Source of the DNA: Terribium retamae
GTDB taxonomy: Bacteria; Pseudomonadota; Alphaproteobacteria; Rhizobiales; Rhizobiaceae
DNA length: 64,000 bases
Direction of reading: 5' to 3'
NCBI RefSeq assembly: GCF_022347545.1
Contig: NZ_JAKREW010000005.1
Coordinates: 124,001 to 188,000, forward strand
A program made the translations under genes and the position numbers. Shown here piece after piece: positions 23,798 to 32,544 of this stretch; the first letter of the stretch is position 1, and the number at the start of each line of letters is the position of its first letter. The notes beneath the pieces were generated by a model, which was not told the DNA's origin, did not search any database, and saw nothing but the letters and a program-made list of their open reading frames with translations.

Positions 23798-24796
23798 TCA
23801 GGCCTTGGTCAGCCTTTCGCGATATTTGTCAAGGATGACGGCGAGGATGATGACGAAGCCGGTGATCATCTGACGCATGAAGTCGCTGAGGCCAAGCAGG
23901 ATAAGACCATTGGCCAGCACGCCGATGATGCAGGCGCCAAGCAACGTGCCGATGATCGAGCCGCGGCCGCCGTTCAGGCTGGTACCGCCGATGATGACGG
24001 CAGCGATGGCGTTCAGCTCGAAGCCGATACCAATGATCGGGCTCGCGATGTTGAGGCGCGCCATATAGATGATGGCCCCGATGCCTACCGCCGCACCACA
24101 GATGGTGAAGGCCGCCACCTTGTAGAAGAAGACGTTGTGGCCGGCGAGCCGGGTCGCTTCTTCATTGTTGCCGATGCCATAAAGAACGCGCCCGAACACG
24201 GTGCGGGTCAATACGAACCAACCGACCGCTACAAGCAGCAGCGCGATCAGGAACAACACCGGCACGCCATAGATCGTCTGCGATCCGAAGGCGTTGAAGG
24301 CGGCCGGGAAGGAATAGATGGTCGAGGCGCCTGTGACCTGCAGGGCAGCGCCGCGCGCAACGTTCAGGGTTCCCAGTGTGACGATGAAGGAGGGGATTCC
24401 CCACCATGCACTCACCAGGCCGTTCAGCAGACCGAACAGGATACCGGCTGCAACGGCGCTCGCCGTTGCCAGCATGACGGCAACCGAAGGATCGAGGCCC
24501 GGCAGTGTCATCACCGTGCCGGCGACAACGGCGGCGAAGGCCAGAACCGAGCCCACGGACAGGTCGATGCCACCGATCAGGATGACAAAGGTCATGCCGA
24601 TCGAGAGCACGAGGTTGATCGTCACCTGAGTCAGGATATTGGTCACATTCGATGATGTCAGAAAGTGCTGCGTGCTCAGCGAGAAGACGATGATCAGCAC
24701 GATCAGCGCAATGCCGATCCCTGCCTCTCGCAGCACGGTCTTGGCGGTGGTGCCGAGCGAGCCGGTTGAGGCGCTGTTGAATTCAGTGGCGTCCAT
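23798..24796 (-). CDS. Ribose-type sugar ABC transporter permease (RbsC-like)
   Basis: A 332-residue, 8-10-helix permease of the CUT2 family. Conserved segments include NLVLSIGMTFVILIGGIDLSVGSVLAFAAVVAG, FIVTLGTLNVARGAAL and GGTSLNGGRGSIIGTLLGACIIGVLANGL. ATG 24796 overlaps the 3' end of the ATPase gene by 14 bases, showing tight coupling. It forms the inner-membrane channel with the ATPase encoded just upstream. Confidence 0.93.
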   Translation of the reverse strand: MDATEFNSASTGSLGTTAKTVLREAGIGIALIVLIIVFSLSTQHFLTSSNVTNILTQVTINLVLSIGMTFVILIGGIDLSVGSVLAFAAVVAGTVMTLPGLDPSVAVMLATASAVAAGILFGLLNGLVSAWWGIPSFIVTLGTLNVARGAALQVTGASTIYSFPAAFNAFGSQTIYGVPVLFLIALLLVAVGWFVLTRTVFGRVLYGIGNNEEATRLAGHNVFFYKVAAFTICGAAVGIGAIIYMARLNIASPIIGIGFELNAIAAVIIGGTSLNGGRGSIIGTLLGACIIGVLANGLILLGLSDFMRQMITGFVIILAVILDKYRERLTKA

Positions 24797-26351
24797 GATT
24801 GTTCTCGTCCTTGTAGGCGAGGGAAAGGATCCGCTCTTCGGAGAAGTCCTCGCGCGCGACCTCACCGGCGATGCGATGTTTGGACATCACCAGGATGCGA
24901 TCGCAGAGCGTGATCAGTTCAGGCAGTTCGGAAGATACGACAAGCAAGGCCAGCCCCTTGTCGGCGAGACCGCGCAACAGCGCGTAAATCTCTGCTTTGG
25001 CGCCGACATCGACACCGCGCGTCGGCTCGTCCAGCAGCAGGATCTTGGGATCGTTGGCCAGCCATTTGGCCAGAACCACCTTCTGCTGGTTGCCGCCCGA
25101 CAGTGTCGAGGCCGGATCGGCAGTCTTCCCGTATTTCAGCTTGATCTCCTTGCCGAGCTTTTCTGTCAGTTGCGTCTCCGCACCCGCATCGAGCAGGCCT
25201 GCGCGCGAGATCTTGCGCAGATTGGCCAGGCTGACATTGGCGGCGATGGACATGGCGAGGATCAGACCCTCTTCCTTCCGGTCTTCCGTCAGGAATCCGA
25301 TGCCGTCGCGGATCGCAGCCTTGGGACTGGTATAGCTGCGCGGCTGACCGTCGCGCTCGAGTGTCCCGGACAGGGGCAGGTCAGCGGCGAAGATCGACCG
25401 CAGCAACTCGGTACGGCCGGCGCCGACCAGGCCGGCGATGCCGAGGATTTCGCCATAGCGCAAATCGAGGGAAACGCCGTCGGCATGCGGCGACGCCGGA
25501 TGACGAAAGTTCTTCAGCGCCAACGCGATGCGGCTGCTGGCATCCAGCTTGCGTATCTCGGCCATCTGCGCGGCAAGTTGGCGCCCGACCATTGACGCAA
25601 CCAGTTTCTCCTGCGTCGTGTCGGCAATGTCCGCGGTCATCACGGATTCGCCGTTGCGCAGCACCGTGACACGATCGCAATTGGCAAAAACCTCGTTGAG
25701 GTGGTGCGACACGAAAACAATGGCGACGCCCTTGGCGCGCAGGCCATCGATGATGGCGAAGAGGCGTTCGGTCTCGCGCGCTGTCAATGTCGCGGTCGGC
25801 TCGTCGAGGATCAGGATGCGGCTTTCCCCCATCAACGCACGGGCGATCTCGACCAGTTGGCGATGTGCAACGCCGAGCGTTTCGACGGGGCGTCGGACGT
25901 CGATGTCGTCCAGGCCGATGCGCGTCAGAGCCTGGCGGGCTTTTTCGTAGACGGCCTTGTAGTCGACGACACCGAAACGTTTGCGCGGAATGTCCTCGAA
26001 ACAGATGTTTTCGGCCACTGACAGATAGGGCAGCAGATTGAATTCCTGGTGCACGACCTGAATGCCATGCGCCTTGGCATCGGCCGGAGAATGAGGTTCA
26101 TAAGATTCCCCGTCCAGGACGATGTTGCCGCCATCTCGCTTGACGATGCCGCACAGGATCTTGATGAGCGTCGATTTGCCGGCGCCGTTCTCACCGACCA
26201 GCGCGTGTACTTCGCCAGCCCGTAGCGAGAAGGAGACGCCGTTCAACGCGACGACGCCGCCAAAGCGTTTGCGAACATCCGCCAATTCGAGCACCGGACG
26301 CGCCTCAGCCGTCGCTGTCCGAACGGCAGCACTTTGCATTGGATTTGCCAT
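24783..26351 (-). CDS. Ribose-type sugar ABC transporter ATP-binding protein (RbsA-like)
   Basis: A 522-residue double ATPase of the CUT2 family. The N-terminal cassette has Walker [13 protein letters not shown] and Walker B RILILDEPTATLT. The C-terminal cassette has the degenerate A loop GLVGAGRTELLR, signature LSGGNQQKVVLAKWL and Walker B ILLLDEPTRGVDVG. This two-cassette architecture with one degenerate P-loop is normal for RbsA/AraG/MglA. It is in the middle of the binding protein-ATPase-permease-LacI operon. Confidence 0.94.
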   Translation of the reverse strand: MANPMQSAAVRTATAEARPVLELADVRKRFGGVVALNGVSFSLRAGEVHALVGENGAGKSTLIKILCGIVKRDGGNIVLDGESYEPHSPADAKAHGIQVVHQEFNLLPYLSVAENICFEDIPRKRFGVVDYKAVYEKARQALTRIGLDDIDVRRPVETLGVAHRQLVEIARALMGESRILILDEPTATLTARETERLFAIIDGLRAKGVAIVFVSHHLNEVFANCDRVTVLRNGESVMTADIADTTQEKLVASMVGRQLAAQMAEIRKLDASSRIALALKNFRHPASPHADGVSLDLRYGEILGIAGLVGAGRTELLRSIFAADLPLSGTLERDGQPRSYTSPKAAIRDGIGFLTEDRKEEGLILAMSIAANVSLANLRKISRAGLLDAGAETQLTEKLGKEIKLKYGKTADPASTLSGGNQQKVVLAKWLANDPKILLLDEPTRGVDVGAKAEIYALLRGLADKGLALLVVSSELPELITLCDRILVMSKHRIAGEVAREDFSEERILSLAYKDENNHGRH

Positions 26352-26363
26352 GGGTTCCGCCTT

Positions 26364-26397
26364 CTGCTGCCACGCCCGGTGAAAGGCGCGGCAGCAG
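26364..26397 (-). promoter_or_regulatory. Intercistronic stem-loop between binding-protein and ATPase genes
   Basis: CTGCTGCC-A-CGCC (26364-26376) pairs with GGCG-C-GGCAGCAG (26385-26397) around an 8-base loop, 12 bp with one mismatch. No T-tract follows. Such hairpins commonly stabilise the upstream binding-protein mRNA so that it is made in excess. Confidence 0.65.
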
Positions 26398-26407
26398 GTC
26401 GAGGAGG

Positions 26408-27343
26408 TTACTTCACGTCGTCCGAAGTGACGAGCTTGATGTCGGTCTTGACCCAGCCCTTGAGCGGCGCGCCGCCTTTCAGGACGCCAAGTGCCTTGTC
26501 GATGGCGTCGGCCGCCATCTGCTGGCCGAACTGATCGACCGTCGCCAGCATCTTCTTTTCCTTGAGCAGCGGCTGCACCGCCGGGATGTTGTCGAAGCCG
26601 ACAACTTCGATCTGCCCGCTCTTGCCGGCGGCCTCGATTGCCTTGACGACGCCGACGGCCATGGAGTCGTTAGCGGCCATCACACCCTTGATGTCGGGGT
26701 TGGCGGTGAACATGTTGGCGAAGACGGAGTTCGCTTCCTCGGTTTCCCAGTGGGCAGTGCGGGAATCGATCAGGTCCAGCTTGCCTTCCTTGACGGCATC
26801 CTCGAAACCGAGCTTGCGCTGGGTGGCGTTGTCGGCACCGGGATTGCCCTCGATTATGACCACCTTGGCGCCTTCGCCAAGTTTCTTGGCGAGAGCATCG
26901 CCAGCCATCTTGGCACCGGCGCGGTTGTCGGGGCCGACGAAAGCAAGTTCGACACCGGCTTCCTGCTTGGCCTTCTCGTCCAGTGCAACGTCGAAGTTCA
27001 CGACGGTGATGCCGGCTTCCATCGCGCGCTTGAGCGGCGGCACCAGCGCCCGGGAATCCGCCGGCGCCACGACGATTGCATCCACTTTTTCGGTGATGAA
27101 GCTTTCGACGGCGTTGATCTGGGTCTCGATGTCGGTTTCGGATTGCATGCCGACAGCCTTCAGCGTGTAGTCGCCGCGCTTGGCTTCATGCGTCTTGGCG
27201 CCTTCCAGCATGTTTTTGAAGAATTCGTTGGCGAGAGACTTCATGACCAGGCCGACAACGGGCTTGTCGGCGGCGAAGCTGACGGCAGGCACGGTCAGCG
27301 AGGCCGCCAGGATGCCGGCGGCGATAATTTTTCCGAACTTCAT
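26408..27343 (-). CDS. Ribose-type sugar ABC transporter substrate-binding protein (RbsB-like)
   Basis: A 311-residue periplasmic protein. The signal peptide KFGKIIAAGILAASLTVPAVSFA is cleaved before ADKP. A type-1 periplasmic fold follows: PVVGLVMKSLANEFFKNMLEGAK, VDAIVVAPADSRALVPPLKRAMEAGITVVNFD, and EVVGFDNIPAVQPLLKEKKMLATVDQ. ATG 27343 has GGAGGA 5-7 bases upstream, better than an ATG 7 codons earlier. It delivers a pentose or hexose to the permease. Identity of the sugar is not given by the sequence. It is the first gene of the operon. Confidence 0.93.
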   Translation of the reverse strand: MKFGKIIAAGILAASLTVPAVSFAADKPVVGLVMKSLANEFFKNMLEGAKTHEAKRGDYTLKAVGMQSETDIETQINAVESFITEKVDAIVVAPADSRALVPPLKRAMEAGITVVNFDVALDEKAKQEAGVELAFVGPDNRAGAKMAGDALAKKLGEGAKVVIIEGNPGADNATQRKLGFEDAVKEGKLDLIDSRTAHWETEEANSVFANMFTANPDIKGVMAANDSMAVGVVKAIEAAGKSGQIEVVGFDNIPAVQPLLKEKKMLATVDQFGQQMAADAIDKALGVLKGGAPLKGWVKTDIKLVTSDDVK

Positions 27344-27384
27344 TCTATCCTCCACGATTGCCATCGCGTCCTTTCCTCCCGGTC

Positions 27385-27404
27385 GCGATGAAACGTTTCA
27401 TCGC
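27385..27404. promoter_or_regulatory. LacI-type operator of the sugar ABC operon
   Basis: A perfect 20-bp palindrome, arms GCGATGAAAC and GTTTCATCGC, with the central CG typical of LacI-family sites. It lies 42 bases upstream of the binding-protein start. TTGACA on the minus strand at 27421-27426 would place the -10 inside the operator. Confidence 0.8.
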
Positions 27405-27791
27405 AAACTTCCGGCAGAGTTGTCAAGGATGCCCAGCTTGGAGCCGGGGCGATCAATCCGCCATCGTTGACCGCGAGGGATATTTGAAAGTCGGGAAGTA
27501 CATATTTTCGATAAAAGGAAACCGCCGACAAGCCCGCGGTTTTCACTGCTTTTGGAGCCTCCAAGCGTACCATGCGGAAGGGGCGGTTATTTTCATGATG
27601 GAGGTCGTGGAATACGTATTCATTGCCCGCCTTATCTCATTGCACGAAGGGCGGGTTGTCCGACGGCGATCTTGCCTGACCGGCGCGTCGCTCGCTGGTA
27701 AGGTTAACAATTGGTTTCCGAGCAGGAACGCCGGAAACGTGATCTATGGAATGAGTGGTAAGAGACGCAATCGGGAAAGTGGTCTTGGGGT
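27405..27791. other. 387-base gene-free stretch
   Basis: It holds the -35 of the sugar operon at 27421-27426 and the unrecognised 5' region of the FkbM gene. I find no convincing coding frame, terminator or repeat. Confidence 0.6.
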
Positions 27792-28787
27792 GTGCAGGTG
27801 GCATCGTATTTGGAGGCGATCTCGGATATTGAGCCGCGTATGTTGGAGCCACTGGCAAAAGACATTGTCGTCGACGCGCAGAGCGGCCGCATAGAAGGCG
27901 CGAACCTGCATGAGATCGTGGCCTTGCGGACGTTGCGGCTGGCCATGCGAATTCTTTTGCCGTTACGCCAGTTCGGCTTTTCCTATGTGGCGCGTACCGT
28001 CCGCGCCTTGCTGCCAAGCAAGCGGCCGATGGTCTTTACGCTGACGCCCGACGCATCGATGCGCGTTCCTTACTGCGACCCCTACTGGTCGATCCTGCTA
28101 TTGCCTGGGTATTCGTATGAGCGCTCGATGCTGACCCTGCTCGACGCAGTGCGTGACGTCGATTACGGCTTCATCGACGGCGGTGCGAACTATGGCTACT
28201 GGTCAATCCTGGCGAGTGGGGCTCAGCCGGCGGTGGCGGTCGAGGCGGCGGCCGACACATTCAAGGTTCTGGAAGACAATTGCGTTCTCAATGGCGGTCG
28301 ATTTGTTGCGCTGAATCGGGCGATCGGCGCGGTAAGCGGCGAACGTGTACGCATTTTCGGCGCCAAGCATGAGGCGCGTACCGCCGTCGACCCTGCCGAT
28401 GGCTCAGAGCCCATACTTGAATGCGACACGGTCAGTGTCGATGATCTGGCGACACTGCCGCTGTTTGCGGGGCGCGACAAATTCATCGTCAAACTCGATG
28501 TCGAGGGCGTGGAAATAGCCGCATTCTCCGGCGCCAGGGGATTGCTCGCCGGCGATGCCGTGTTCGTCTACGAGGATCATGGTTCCGATCTCGACCACGC
28601 CACGACACATCATGTGCTTGATGTGTTGAAACTGCGTGCTTTCTGGCTAGGGCATGGCCGGCGCCGCGAAATTACGGCACCGGAACAATTGGCGGATATC
28701 AAGAAATCGCGTCGTTTCGGCTACGATATAGTTGCCACGCGCAGTCCGTTCTGGATCGAACGCCTGGAGAAGCTGATCCAGGCTTAA
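27792..28787 (+). CDS. FkbM-family methyltransferase
   Basis: A 331-residue SAM-dependent methyltransferase. Motif I is DYGFIDGGANYGYWSILAS (about 117-135), followed by acidic-loop VAVEAAADTFKVLEDN. The FkbM signature FIVKLDVEGVEIAAFSGARGLL is at about 233-254. FkbM enzymes O-methylate sugars or polyketides. Proximity to the polysaccharide locus starting at 30488 makes a glycan substrate plausible. The start is uncertain: GTG 27792 is used, but an ATG 16 codons later is possible. Confidence 0.85.
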   Translation: MQVASYLEAISDIEPRMLEPLAKDIVVDAQSGRIEGANLHEIVALRTLRLAMRILLPLRQFGFSYVARTVRALLPSKRPMVFTLTPDASMRVPYCDPYWSILLLPGYSYERSMLTLLDAVRDVDYGFIDGGANYGYWSILASGAQPAVAVEAAADTFKVLEDNCVLNGGRFVALNRAIGAVSGERVRIFGAKHEARTAVDPADGSEPILECDTVSVDDLATLPLFAGRDKFIVKLDVEGVEIAAFSGARGLLAGDAVFVYEDHGSDLDHATTHHVLDVLKLRAFWLGHGRRREITAPEQLADIKKSRRFGYDIVATRSPFWIERLEKLIQA

Positions 28788-28960
28788 GCAGATTGCTGCG
28801 GGCACATGACCTACTCGAGGCCCTTGGCCCGATTCCAGGCTTTCGACCACATCTTCAGGGCTTTCTGGTCGAGCGCTTCGGAAGGTGGAAGCGTTTCGGT
28901 GAGTCCTGTGTCGGAGATGCGGGCGTCGATACCAACGGCCACTCCGTTCCGACCCTCAAA

Positions 28961-30115
28961 TCAGCGTCCTAATTCCCGCAGCCATTTCTCGAAAGTGGGC
29001 GTTGGCGATTGATCGCCGTGAACGGTGGCAGGTAGCTGGCCGGCAGCCGTCTTTCGAACTTCGCTCGGGCTCAGTCCGAATTCGTGGATAAACGCGCGCG
29101 TGAAATTTGCGGCGACGTCGAACCCAGCTTCCTCGGCAATATCCAAGATGCGTTGGTTGTTGACCGGATCGCTGAGTGCTGCATAGGCATCCTGAAGGCG
29201 TTTCTTGCGGATGTAGTTGAGAACGCCGCCGCTTGCCTCGAACAGCTGGTAAAGACGGGTGCGGGAAATACCCATTGCGCGCGAAATGCTGTCGGGGTTG
29301 AGGTTTTGGGCGCGGAGATTGCTGTGGATGTAGTGGTGTACCCGCTCCATCGTGCTCAGCGTCAACGGATTGACGTCGCTTTGGCGACTGCCTGCTGCCT
29401 CTGCCAGGCAGGTGACAAGCATATCCCGTATCGTGAATACGATCTTGGCAAGGTCGTTGGCTACCAGCGTTGGCAGTCTTGCTTCAACGCTGCTGATATA
29501 GTCGATCAGAAGGGTCGCATAATTACCCGAGAAGACCGAATTGTTGGCTGCAACCAGCATGCCGGCGTGACCAGCGAAGAGATCGTATGGCATGTAAAGC
29601 AAAGTGACGTCGCTTTCGGTGGCCCGTCCTCGGTAGGGATGGCCCAGCGACCGAAAGGTTACCGTGTCGCGACGGCTTTCCACGACATGACCATCCACCT
29701 CAGTCCATGCGTGCCCCTTGTGCGGAATGCCGATATACCAGTGGTCTATCGAACTCGAACGCAATTTTTCAGCGGATCGCGTATAACGATAGGCATCCGT
29801 CTGCTGTCGCACGAGCAGCATCTTGCCGAGGTTCCAAGCCGTATGTTCGGCGGAAAAACCGTCCTGTAATGCCACCCCATCGGGAAGGCTGACCTCGACG
29901 ATGGGTTCCAGGTGCGAGCGCCAGACAGCGAATTGCTCGGCGGGCTCAAGCGGCGCTGTTGAGAAATATAACGGCGTAAGCGCTGGCGGAGTAAAGGCAA
30001 CCGCATCTTGTCCCGGATCGGGTTCGCGCGGCCAACGACGCCGCTCCACGCCAGGCGCCCATGCGGAGTTGGGCGAAGCGTTCGATCCGTTAGGCTGGTC
30101 TGAACGATCCCTCAT
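28961..30115 (-). CDS. AraC-family regulator, possibly CuxR-like
   Basis: A 384-residue regulator. A Pro-rich N-terminal arm is followed by an AraC-binding-like (cupin) domain (about 50-230) and a C-terminal double HTH (about 265-360: HSNLRAQNLNPDSISRAMGISRTRLYQLFEASGG...ILDIAEEAGFDVAANFTRAFIHEFGLSPSEVR). It diverges from a UDP-xylose synthase/4-epimerase polysaccharide operon. This is the same arrangement as S. meliloti cuxR, an AraC-like activator that binds cyclic di-GMP. An RRWPR (26-30) and DHWYIG (124-129) loosely recall PilZ-type RxxxR and D/NxSxxG motifs. Orthology is inferred from context, not proven. Confidence 0.88.
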   Translation of the reverse strand: MRDRSDQPNGSNASPNSAWAPGVERRRWPREPDPGQDAVAFTPPALTPLYFSTAPLEPAEQFAVWRSHLEPIVEVSLPDGVALQDGFSAEHTAWNLGKMLLVRQQTDAYRYTRSAEKLRSSSIDHWYIGIPHKGHAWTEVDGHVVESRRDTVTFRSLGHPYRGRATESDVTLLYMPYDLFAGHAGMLVAANNSVFSGNYATLLIDYISSVEARLPTLVANDLAKIVFTIRDMLVTCLAEAAGSRQSDVNPLTLSTMERVHHYIHSNLRAQNLNPDSISRAMGISRTRLYQLFEASGGVLNYIRKKRLQDAYAALSDPVNNQRILDIAEEAGFDVAANFTRAFIHEFGLSPSEVRKTAAGQLPATVHGDQSPTPTFEKWLRELGR

Positions 30116-30487
30116 TCAGTTCCTCCAACCCTGATCACCTTGCCGGATAAACGTTGCAACCATTCAAAAAGTTGCAGAGCAAAAGTCCATCCCGCGCGCG
30201 CTCGTTCGATTTTTCGCGGCGGTTTGTGCTGGCGTAGTCAACCGAGGCGAGCCGTATTTCGGTCGCGCGCCGCCGCTTATTTCGATCAAGAGAAATGTAC
30301 ACCAGGATAATTTCTCGGATTCAAAGATAACGACACTCTTCCGAACATATGCTCTAAATATTTAATGACATATTACTGAAATGCGATGTCAAACTTTCAA
30401 ATTGTCAAGGGGTATATGAAATATTACTTGGCGAAAGTTTCGGGCTAAAAATATAGATACATGTAATTATGAGTTCGAGTAAAGCGT
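30116..30487. other. 372-base AT-rich divergent promoter region
   Basis: The half next to the polysaccharide operon (about 30300-30480) is strikingly AT-rich for this genome (for example GGTATATGAAATATTACTTG). It must hold the operon promoter and the AraC regulator's sites. No clean -35/-10 pair stands out, which fits an activator-dependent promoter. Confidence 0.6.
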
Positions 30488-31558
30488 ATGGGGGCGTTCG
30501 TGAGTAGAGTGGTCGATAAGTTATTTCGTTCCGAGCCGGTAAATTCTAAGCCGGCTTGGAACGATATTTCCGCGTCAGCGCGCCCTCAATCTCAAAAGAC
30601 AATTCTCGTTGCCGGTGGTGCAGGGTTTCTGGGCTCGCATCTGTGCGAACGCCTGATCCGCAAAGGACACCGCGTCGTTTGTGCCGACAATTTCTCCACC
30701 GGCACGCTGGAAAACGTCCGGCACCTGAGATCGTCGGAGGCCTTCACGCTCCTCCGTCATGATGTTGTACACAGGATCGATGCGAAGGTGGACCAGATCT
30801 ACAATCTTGCTTGCCCGGCCTCGCCGCCGCATTACCAGGCCGATCCGATCCACACCACCAAAACCAGTGTGCTTGGTGCTCTGAACCTGTTGGAGCTGGC
30901 TTCCCGCTACGGTGCCCGCATTTTTCAGGCCTCGACTTCGGAAGTCTACGGAGATCCGAATGTCCATCCTCAGGTCGAGAGCTATTGGGGAAACGTCAAT
31001 CCTTTCGGCCCGCGCTCTTGCTATGATGAGGGCAAGCGCTGCGCCGAGACATTGTTTCACGACTTCAACAGCATCCACGGCGTCGAAATCAAAATCGTCC
31101 GCATCTTCAACACTTACGGACCGCGTATGCGGCCCGACGATGGCCGCGTCATCTCCAATTTCATTGTCCAGGCTCTTAAAGGCGAGGACATCACCATTTA
31201 TGGTGACGGTTCGCAGACGCGTTCCTTCTGCTTCGTCGACGATCTGGTCGACGGCTTCCTGCGCATGATGGCCTCGCCAGTCTCGCTGACCGGGCCGATC
31301 AATCTGGGCAATCCGGTCGAGTTCACGATAGCGGAACTTGCCGACCAGGTGCTTGAGCTGACAGGGTCGCGGTCGCGCATTGTCCATCGTCCGCTGCCGA
31401 CAGACGATCCGCGCCAGAGGCGTCCGGATATTTCGCGGGCGATGCGTGAACTCGGCTGGCAGCCCAGGGTGGTGCTGGCGGAGGGATTGAAGGCAACCAT
31501 CACCTATTTCGATGCCGTTCTTGCCGCCAAGGGCCGCAAGCTCACCGAGGTGGCGTGA
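30488..31558 (+). CDS. UDP-glucuronate decarboxylase (UDP-xylose synthase)
   Basis: A 356-residue SDR enzyme. It has the NAD motif GGAGFLGSH at about 43-51, the UXS-specific [10 protein letters not shown] (about 148-157), catalytic Y179 and K183 in SCYDEGKR, and [31 protein letters not shown] and [10 protein letters not shown] are hallmarks of UDP-xylose synthases. It converts UDP-glucuronate to UDP-xylose and CO2. A ~35-residue N-terminal extension precedes the Rossmann fold. It is the first gene of the operon; the substrate can come from the UDP-glucose dehydrogenase three genes on. Confidence 0.93.
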   Translation: MGAFVSRVVDKLFRSEPVNSKPAWNDISASARPQSQKTILVAGGAGFLGSHLCERLIRKGHRVVCADNFSTGTLENVRHLRSSEAFTLLRHDVVHRIDAKVDQIYNLACPASPPHYQADPIHTTKTSVLGALNLLELASRYGARIFQASTSEVYGDPNVHPQVESYWGNVNPFGPRSCYDEGKRCAETLFHDFNSIHGVEIKIVRIFNTYGPRMRPDDGRVISNFIVQALKGEDITIYGDGSQTRSFCFVDDLVDGFLRMMASPVSLTGPINLGNPVEFTIAELADQVLELTGSRSRIVHRPLPTDDPRQRRPDISRAMRELGWQPRVVLAEGLKATITYFDAVLAAKGRKLTEVA

Positions 31559-32544
31559 TGGGCGGCCGGCGGATCCTTGTCACGGGCGGTGCCGGCTACA
31601 TCGGAAGCCATACGGCCAAGTTGCTACGGTCTAGGGGCGTGGAGCCTGTCGTTTATGACAATCTGGCGACTGGGAACCGTTCGTCGGTGCGCTGGGGTCC
31701 ATTCGTGCACGGCGATGTCCTGGATACCCTTCATCTCACTCGTGTGATGGAGCGCTTTCAGCCTGCAGCCGTCATTCATTTCGCCGCCTCGGCATATGTG
31801 GGCGAATCCGTCGAGGATCCCTCCAAATATTATCGCAACAATGTTACTGGAATGCTGTCGTTGCTCGACGCAGCCCGGCAGGCGGGGCTGGAAAAGATGA
31901 TCTTTTCTTCCAGTTGCGCCACCTATGGCGTGCCCGCCAGCCTTCCGATCGCCGAGACCATGCCGCAGGTCCCGATCAATCCCTACGGCAAAACGAAGCT
32001 GATCGCGGAACATATGCTGGCCGACTACGCGGTCGCCTTTGGCCTGCATTATGTGGCGCTGCGATATTTCAACGCCTGCGGGGCTGATCCTGAAGGTGAG
32101 CTCGGCGAATGGCACGACCCCGAGACACATCTCATTCCGAGAGCGTTGCTGGCCGCCGCTGGGCGCATTGAGCGGCTTGAGGTGTTCGGCGACGATTACG
32201 ACACCGCCGACGGGACCTGCGTGCGCGACTACATCCATGTCAGCGATCTCGCCTGGGCACATGTACTCGCTTACGAACATCTGGCCCGGGGCGGAGGTAA
32301 TCTCGCCGTCAATCTCGGCACGGGCCGCGGTGCGTCTATCCTGGAAATCCTCGAAACCATCGACCGCGTCACCGGGCACAGTGTCCCGATCGCTATCCAG
32401 CCACGTCGTGCCGGCGACCCACCGGCGCTATACGCCGATCCGAGCCTTGCTCGCTCGACACTTGGCTTTTCGCCGCAATATTCGGATCTCGACACCATTG
32501 TGCGCACAGCAGCGCCCTTCTTTGGATTGGGGGCACGGCCATGA
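31558..32544 (+). CDS. UDP-sugar 4-epimerase (GalE/Uxe-like)
   Basis: A 328-residue extended SDR. It has VTGGAGYIGSHTAKLL at the N-terminus, SSSCATYG around 117-124, catalytic Y143 and K147 in NPYGKTK, and YDTADGTCVRDYIHVSDLA. It interconverts UDP-glucose/UDP-galactose and, in Uxe-type members, UDP-xylose/UDP-arabinose. Its position right after the UDP-xylose synthase favours UDP-arabinose supply. ATG 31558 overlaps the upstream stop (TGATG). Sequence alone cannot distinguish the two activities. Confidence 0.92.
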   Translation: MGGRRILVTGGAGYIGSHTAKLLRSRGVEPVVYDNLATGNRSSVRWGPFVHGDVLDTLHLTRVMERFQPAAVIHFAASAYVGESVEDPSKYYRNNVTGMLSLLDAARQAGLEKMIFSSSCATYGVPASLPIAETMPQVPINPYGKTKLIAEHMLADYAVAFGLHYVALRYFNACGADPEGELGEWHDPETHLIPRALLAAAGRIERLEVFGDDYDTADGTCVRDYIHVSDLAWAHVLAYEHLARGGGNLAVNLGTGRGASILEILETIDRVTGHSVPIAIQPRRAGDPPALYADPSLARSTLGFSPQYSDLDTIVRTAAPFFGLGARP

